DNA from: Mesostigma viride
Lineage: Eukaryota > Streptophyta > Mesostigmatophyceae > Mesostigmatales > Mesostigmataceae
Assembly (NCBI GenBank): GCA_009746045.1
Contig: RPFO01000283.1
Span: 1-31,367 of the forward strand
Direction of reading: 5' to 3'
Length of the DNA: 31,367 nucleotides
A program made the position numbers and the translations under genes. Shown here piece by piece: positions 26,451 through 31,367 of this stretch (positions are counted from its first letter, which is position 1; each line of letters opens with the position of its first letter). The notes under the pieces are model-generated. The model was not told the DNA's origin, ran no database searches, and worked only from the letters and a program-made list of their open reading frames with translations.

Positions 26451-27926
26451 CTAGACAACTAGCTGGAGTGCTCTATCCCGGGGAAGCCCGGGGGGCTTCC
26501 ACAGTTTCTTGTTGACGTAGAGGTCCCCGCCCCGCCAGTACACTTGGGGCTTCTCGGGGTTGGACTTGTGGCGGATGTAGTCGGGCCACTGATCGCGGCG
26601 TTGCTGCTGCTGGGCTGGCGTCAGGTCGTCGTCAAGCGACCAGGAGGTGTCCACCAGCTTCTTGCGGCGAGAGAGGAACCGAACTCGGGCTGTGATGTCG
26701 CTGAAGGTGAGGACCACTGGAGGGGGCCCAGCCTTGGCCCGTGGATGGGGCAGGCGGTAGGCGCCCTGCAGTATCGCACCTGGCAGCTGCATGCGCGCCA
26801 AGAGCTGTTTCTTCAGCTCGTCGAGAAGAGAGTCTGGGGTCTCCTCCGGCAGCATGTCGAAGCGCCTGAGGATGACCCGGCAGCGGCGACGGTCGCGGTC
26901 AGCGGCCTCGCGGCGCGTGTCTTCCAGCTCCTGGAGCTTGGTGGTGATGGCGGTCGTGGTAGAGGATGCCTGGCTCTTGAGCAGGTCCGCCCAGGAGGCG
27001 CGAGTCGAGGGGTCATCACTAGCCCTACCAGCAGGTTGGGCGGCGATGGTGGCCGTTCGCTCGGCGATCTCGGGGACCTGCGTGGCCAGGGCGTCTACCT
27101 TGGCGGCAACTGCCTCAAGTTTCACGGTGCCTTGGCCGACTCGGCCTTCCACCTGGTTAAGGCGGGTGGTCACAGTGGCTGTGGCCTCGGAAACTTTGGT
27201 GGCAATGTGCTCTTGCGTAGCAGTAAACTGAGGCTGGAGCTTAAGGGCGACTCTGGCTTCAATGTTGTTGACCTTGGCCGAGAGAGTGTTGAGTGGGCCG
27301 TCAGGCGCGTTCAGGGCGGCGAGCTGCTCAGCCATCGGCGCCAGCTGCTCCGCCACTGCAGCTCGGATGGAGTCCGTGCTGGGGGAGGTGCTGCTCTGCG
27401 GGGATGCTGCAGCTGCTGTGGCTGCCCGTCTGCGCTCATGCAGGAGGCTCCTGAGGCCAGCGTAGCCAATCTGGGTGATGTCGTGGGCGTCGCAGCGCAG
27501 GTAGCTGCACATGATGACTGCCTTCAAGTACGCCTCCGGTTCTTGAAGCAGCCATTCCCAGGCGGGCTTGGTGACCTTGTCGCCAGGGGTAGGCAGGAAA
27601 AGTTCGTCATGGCGGGCCAGGAACTTGATAACATCGTCACATTGTTCCTTCGTGAGCGTAAAGATTTCCAAGATGCAAAAATCCCGCTGGCCGGCGCCGA
27701 AGCGGCGGACGTCCCATTTGGTATGGGAAGTTCGGGTTTTCTTGGGAATGGGCGACGAATTTGGCGTAGAGCACTGCGTCGAGGGAGGCAGACCGGGGGG
27801 GAGAGCTTCGATCAGCGCAAAAAGGTTGGCGTCCGCAGGAGTTGATGTCGCACGTGCTGCTGTCGACGGGAATGCCGACGACAGCTCAAAATGTTTGTCA
27901 AGGCTGCGTTTTGGTGGCATTTGCAA
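26451..27926 (-). CDS. LINE (L1-type) ORF1 protein
   Basis: The frame encodes 491 aa and is intact. After a Ser/Thr/Pro-rich N-terminus there is a helical region (about 70-170) and a long coiled coil (about 190-345). An RRM-like domain follows (about 348-425: RRCRVILRRFDMLPEE, RLPHPRAKAGPPPVVLTF). The C-terminal domain (about 432-476) contains DDLTPAQQQQRRDQWPDY and WRGGDLYVNKKLWK. This coiled coil-RRM-CTD order is that of L1 ORF1p, an RNA-binding trimeric chaperone that packages LINE RNA. ATG 27920 (MPPKRSL) is an equally good start. The intact frame amid wreckage suggests a recent insertion. No ORF2 follows; only a C-terminal ORF2 fragment is present further on. Confidence 0.75.
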   Translation of the reverse strand: MQMPPKRSLDKHFELSSAFPSTAARATSTPADANLFALIEALPPGLPPSTQCSTPNSSPIPKKTRTSHTKWDVRRFGAGQRDFCILEIFTLTKEQCDDVIKFLARHDELFLPTPGDKVTKPAWEWLLQEPEAYLKAVIMCSYLRCDAHDITQIGYAGLRSLLHERRRAATAAAASPQSSTSPSTDSIRAAVAEQLAPMAEQLAALNAPDGPLNTLSAKVNNIEARVALKLQPQFTATQEHIATKVSEATATVTTRLNQVEGRVGQGTVKLEAVAAKVDALATQVPEIAERTATIAAQPAGRASDDPSTRASWADLLKSQASSTTTAITTKLQELEDTRREAADRDRRRCRVILRRFDMLPEETPDSLLDELKKQLLARMQLPGAILQGAYRLPHPRAKAGPPPVVLTFSDITARVRFLSRRKKLVDTSWSLDDDLTPAQQQQRRDQWPDYIRHKSNPEKPQVYWRGGDLYVNKKLWKPPGLPRDRALQLVV

Positions 27927-27960
27927 AATACTGCGTTACAGCCGTAACCGATTATACTAG

Positions 27961-27987
27961 CAGATGCGTCTTGAAAAGACGCATCTG
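27961..27987. repeat. 12-bp-stem hairpin in the ORF1 leader
   Basis: CAGATGCGTCTT, loop GAA, AAGACGCATCTG: a perfect stem 35 bp upstream of the ORF1 start codon. Confidence 0.6.
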
Positions 27988-28033
27988 ATGCAAGTAGCCT
28001 GACTGAATTTGGGGCTCAGACGCAAAAGTATAT

Positions 28034-28333
28034 ACTATAAACCTATATACAGAGCCATGTCAAAGCTCTATACTACGATAAGACCAATGGAAACGCCTAA
28101 CGGGAGGAACCTAATAGCCCTGCTGCACCGCAAAATCAGCCCGCGTACGGCGGAGCATGATGTCAGCCATGGCCCGAGTCAGCGCCACCGACAAGCGCTG
28201 ACGCCAATATGACGTCCAGGTCCGCGCCGACCATGGGGCCCGCTGGCCCTCCAGGTCCAGCCGATCCTCCCGGAGCCGGCAACACTCCTTGAAGAAGGCG
28301 GAGGTCAGGGGCCCCATGGCCCCAAACTGGTTA
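28034..28333 (-). pseudogene. LINE ORF2 C-terminal fragment, copy 2
   Basis: A direct duplicate of 25495-25790 with very few changes. It encodes the FGAMGPLTSAFFKECCRLRE to FAVQQGY segment and the same 3' UTR. It begins exactly at the 18-bp direct repeat, so this truncation point is the insertion edge. Confidence 0.65.
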
Positions 28334-28351
28334 ATATATATGGGAGCGGGG
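28334..28351. repeat. 18-bp direct repeat, right side of the LINE composite
   Basis: Partner of 25284-25301. Confidence 0.6.
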
Positions 28352-28598
28352 GACTTGCAGATCAGCTGGGGAGCACGACCCGACGGCAATGTCTAAGCTG
28401 GTAAGCTTCTTCAAGCTGCAGGCTTCGAGATAGGATGCATGAAAGTTGCCGCGTTCAATGCATAAGCCGAGACATGTGACGTAAGCAGCGGAGACTGGTA
28501 GAGTAAAGGGAAGGATCGGTGGACACATGTGTACGTGGAAGGTGGAGGGGCAGGGGTGACGCTGGGGAGATAGGGGCGATATGGGTGGAGATTGTGCT

Positions 28599-29312
28599 TC
28601 AGACGCCAGGCACGGATGAACATAAGCCGATGCGGAGGGCGGGGACGGGGGGATCGAGGCGGGCGGCGGCGAGACCGAGCTTTGAAGCTCTTGCCTTCAA
28701 TTCAAAAACCGTGGGGCAGAAATGCATGTAACATGCGTTTCCAAAACGTTTCCCGATGCCCTGCGGCTTTGCGAAAAGCTGCGCCGGTAAAGGTGCCGGG
28801 GACTCATGTTCCAAGGGTACGACTCGCCAATCCCACCACCCGTATTGGGCCATGGCGCCATGTAGGGGGGTGTCGTCGTTGGCGGCAGGGCGGCCAATAT
28901 GAAGGCGGCGTGCCGCTCGGACATGTTCCTGAAAACGCGTCCAGGCATCCCGTTGCGTCTGGCCATGACGTAGATTCGCCGGCTGAGGGTACCTGCGGTT
29001 GTTAATGGCATAAATGACGCGACGGGTGCTTTTGGGGTGTGGGCGAGTGGAGTTGCCGGAAAGCGACAAATGCGTGCGCTGTAAGCGCCGGATCGAGGCG
29101 ACGTAGAGTATGGTCATCCTTGCAGTGATGGTTATGGCGCGTGTTGATGCGACAACGCTGCCGCCATGCCTTTGAGGAGATACGATAGGGGAACTGCCGA
29201 GAAATAGCAGTGTACTTCCGGTAATCAATGCCACTTGATTGCCGTATTCTGTGGAGGGTAAGAGCATGCCATGCAGAAAGTCATAAGGTGTTTCATGATG
29301 ATTCAGATGCAC
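28599..29312 (-). CDS. GIY-YIG-like endonuclease frame of the Penelope-like element
   Basis: The frame encodes 237 aa. Residues 98-168 resemble a GIY-YIG nuclease: RRVIYAINNRRY (the GIY strand), then LRHGQTQRDAWTRFQEHVRA (the YIG/GQT strand with the Arg and the EH helix). LHGAMAQYGWWDWRVVPLE, typical of the domain's last helix and strand, follows. Gly-Tyr in both signature motifs are changed (VIY, RHG), so activity is doubtful. It lies upstream of the reverse transcriptase on the same strand, separated only by the LINE insertion. That order (nuclease before RT) is that of the permuted Penelope-like clade known from green algae and protists. The N-terminal 80 residues are unassigned. The assignment is by eye. 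Confidence 0.55.
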   Translation of the reverse strand: MHLNHHETPYDFLHGMLLPSTEYGNQVALITGSTLLFLGSSPIVSPQRHGGSVVASTRAITITARMTILYVASIRRLQRTHLSLSGNSTRPHPKSTRRVIYAINNRRYPQPANLRHGQTQRDAWTRFQEHVRAARRLHIGRPAANDDTPLHGAMAQYGWWDWRVVPLEHESPAPLPAQLFAKPQGIGKRFGNACYMHFCPTVFELKARASKLGLAAARLDPPVPALRIGLCSSVPGV

Positions 29313-30247
29313 TGCATGAGAGCTAAGACATCAAACAGAACCAGAGGGGAGCATATTGAGGTAAGTCAATATTCACTGCGTAACGCCCGTTACAGTACGC
29401 GATAGCGGTGGTCCATGATGCATCTCCCCGGGGCAGGAGGTGGCTAACAACACAGCTGAACGGACTCGGAACATGTGGATTCCCAGTGGGGGGCCTTCCA
29501 GTTGTCATAACTGACACCTCTTTCCTGTAACGAAAAGATTTCCCTTCTTCATGTTCCAGATGAGTCACCGTGCTCCTGCCTTTAATTGTGTTTTTTTGGC
29601 GTTTGTAAAGAGATATGGGAGGGTAAACAAAAGCAAAGGCGGATATTGCCGTGTGGGGGGCCCGATCCTTGGTTATAGTCTCTCAAGTGCCCACAGAAAA
29701 ACACGAGAGTAGCACACACAGCGCGCAGCCCAGCCTAGCTCCCTCAGTAAAAGTAAAAGAAAAAGGACAAGAACAGCAAAACAAACGAGAACAAGAAAAA
29801 GAACAAAACACAGACACGTAGTGCAATGTGAGCGGAATGATGGAGGAAGGTGAGAGGGGGACATCGTATTGAATGTGTAGGCATTGAGGCAGCCGAAGCG
29901 TCCCATCCCCGGGTACATTCGTGGCTTTCAAAAAAGCCACAACCTGCGTGGAAGAGGAAAATGCAGGAACGATGAGTATGATCCTGAAAACGAGGTTGAG
30001 GAAACGCGGAGAGGAAATGCCGGCCGCTGAAACGATTCCGATGGAACTATGGGTTTCGCCGACATGAGGCGGTGCAGCTGACTATCTCTATGGTGTCGTG
30101 TGTGACCGGGAGTGCCGGTTCACGTGCGCACTCGTCGGACTAGCCCGACGACATGTGTGCTTGGTTGCCCACGGCTGAAATCCTCTTGCCCGTCATGCAA
30201 AGGCCACGCCTCCTAGCCGAAAACGAACTATATTCAACCAATCTAAT
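29313..30247. other. 5' part of the Penelope-like element, no recognisable gene
   Basis: Only short frames of unconvincing composition occur. A pyrimidine-rich tract (minus strand) lies at 29745-29815. It is bounded by the GIY-YIG frame and the right terminal repeat. Confidence 0.4.
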
Positions 30248-30602
30248 ATCAAAGAGACAACCAGCGCAGGCCAGAAATCGGGAGAATCCGGACCATGGTA
30301 GCTCGAGCCTGCCGTTATCTTTTCCGCGTTTTCGAGTCGTTCAGGATGATGAAGATGAATGGTGATGGAAATGTGTATCCTTGTGCATTGAAATTATGGC
30401 TGGCTTACGTGTGGAGCGACTAGATGACCTAGACGGTGGGGCCGGAAACAGCATGCTTGATCAGGGCGTGTGTTTCTAGCCTAACTGGCCGGGAGTGTCT
30501 AGTGGTGAGCACCATTGCTGCGATCGCTCTCCCACCATTTACGAGGAAATACCCGCAAATGGAAAACCACTGAAAAGGTCTAGCTAGTCAGTCATCACAT
30601 TA
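30248..30602. repeat. right terminal direct repeat (pLTR-like) of the Penelope-like element
   Basis: Direct copy of 22469-22840 with several deletions of 2-6 nt (for example GATTGATCAG reduced to GATCAG). The differences show the repeats are old enough to have drifted. Confidence 0.7.
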
Positions 30603-31222
30603 TATTCACATACCAACGTAGGTTCACAAGGCTTATTCATACGTTGTATTCGGCAATGCCTTTGAGACTTAGTCTGCAGCAAAGCATGGAGACTAACTCT
30701 ACCTTCAGCTCCGGCAGAGCGCAGGGGGGAAGCGTGAGCCGGTATACTGGAGGGGGCGGTCATCCACGTCGACCACAAGCCCTGGCAGGCACCTCCTGCC
30801 ACCTCAGACTAGGGAATATATACCAGTAGTGTAGATTAGTCAGGCTTAGCCTATGTAGCATGTGGCCCACGCGCATGTGCGCTCATAATGGCCCCCATGG
30901 ATGATGCCTTCAGAATTTAGCCAAGCCATGCCTATAATGGGACCTCCCATGGATGTTGCATTAAGAATTTAGCCATGCTATGCCTATGCAGAGAGATGCT
31001 CTCTGTTGAGAAGCCATGCCCTAGCTCTTGTATAGCCATGATGATCTTCCCCCACATGACAGGCTCCCCCATAGCTGGGCATAGCTTGATGGATCATGGG
31101 GGTGCAGGTGCCCTGGCGCACCTAGAGCAAGGGTAGCTTACATTCCCACCCTTGCAGGAAGTAGCCCAGAATGTATTAAAAGCCATATGCCCCTTCTCAG
31201 GGATATTCTGATCAGACACTCC
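30603..31222. other. gene-free right flank with a ~49-bp tandem duplication
   Basis: Units at 30885-30933 and 30934-30985 share ATAATGG, CCATGGATG, AGAATTTAGCCA and ATGCCT. No coding region is supported in this stretch. Confidence 0.5.
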
Positions 31223-31242
31223 GCAAAGGTGAAAACCTTTGC
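31223..31242. repeat. hairpin GCAAAGGT-GAAA-ACCTTTGC
   Basis: A perfect 8-bp stem with a GAAA tetraloop, 50 bp from the tRNA-like sequence. Confidence 0.5.
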
Positions 31243-31290
31243 GTTCAGTGCCAGGCCCGGGAAAACGCGGAAAACGCGATCTGCAAATGA

Positions 31291-31340
31291 ATCCGACCGG
31301 AATCGAACTGGGGACCTCTCGCACCAATTTTGCTGACTAT
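31291..31340 (-). tRNA. tRNA-like remnant (possible tRNA-Pro 3' half or tRNA-derived SINE)
   Basis: On the minus strand TTGGTGCGAGAGGTCCCCAG is followed by TTCGATTCCGGTCGGATTCA. GTTCGATTCC fits the pol III B box, and GGTGCGAGAGGTCCC resembles the anticodon-stem to T-arm stretch of tRNA-Pro. The T stem has two mismatches, and I find no complete cloverleaf upstream before the window ends, so this is not a functional tRNA as seen. Confidence 0.3.
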
Positions 31341-31367
31341 CAGGGATATGTGCTACATGTACTCCCA

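Noticed and set aside
26544-27845. 433-codon plus-strand frame
   Set aside because: It is the antisense of LINE ORF1; the minus-strand product has the expected coiled coil, RRM and CTD features.
28599-29312. The 237-codon frame as a standalone homing endonuclease gene
   Set aside because: It lies inside the terminal repeats of the Penelope-like element on the same strand as its reverse transcriptase, so it is more simply the element's own nuclease.

Overview
The window looks like eukaryotic nuclear DNA carrying a block of large-DNA-virus-like genes that abuts retroelement-rich, host-like DNA. Eukaryotic signals are a gene with two GT..AG introns, AATAAA signals after several genes, TATA-like boxes about 70-110 bp before start codons, a Penelope-like retroelement and L1-type LINE fragments. 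The compact, promoter-sharing cluster of RING, MYND, F-box-like and Cys4 zinc proteins resembles the accessory ends of nucleocytoplasmic large DNA viruses. No capsid, polymerase or packaging gene is present, so the viral origin is an inference. The retroelement types would fit a green alga or another protist. I cannot name a species.

Region 1, 1-7851, GC-rich: a broken unrecognised gene (21-771, minus); a broken zinc/acidic protein gene (1434-2332, plus); a 720-bp fold-back element with AT-rich iterons (2501-3220); a 29-bp minisatellite (about 3615-4060); divergent RING-like and MYND-finger genes (4236-4904 minus, 5350-6144 plus); a decayed second copy of the minisatellite; and F-box-like gene A (6586-7194, minus).

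Region 2, 7852-22272: one head-to-head palindrome with arms of about 7.2 kb and no spacer, centred at 15060/15061. Each arm carries, from outside inward, a three-exon RING gene, F-box-like gene B, a three-module Cys4 gene, a second fold-back iteron element, F-box-like gene C, and an array of CACGTG boxes set a fixed 10 nt from CCAAT boxes, leading to a perfect palindromic tip. The arms differ by scattered substitutions and indels, and several genes are broken in one arm but not at the same place in the other.

Region 3, 22273-31367, more AT-rich: a decayed Penelope-like element about 8.1 kb long, bounded by direct repeats of about 350 bp (22469-22840 and 30248-30602). It is on the minus strand, with a GIY-YIG-like endonuclease frame upstream of the reverse transcriptase. 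A 3-kb composite of LINE pieces (an L1-type ORF1 and ORF2 tail fragments) is inserted in it and flanked by an 18-bp direct repeat. The last 760 bp hold a tandem duplication, a hairpin and a tRNA-like remnant.

Taken together, the virus-like genes share promoter modules, upstream GGAATATTCC palindromes and a 3' end motif, and most encode candidate ubiquitin-ligase parts (RING, F-box-like). This suggests a coordinately expressed host-manipulation set. The palindrome and its tip array are the most unusual structure. They could be a hairpin telomere or concatemer junction of a linear viral genome, a fold-back duplication, or an assembly product of reading through a hairpin end.
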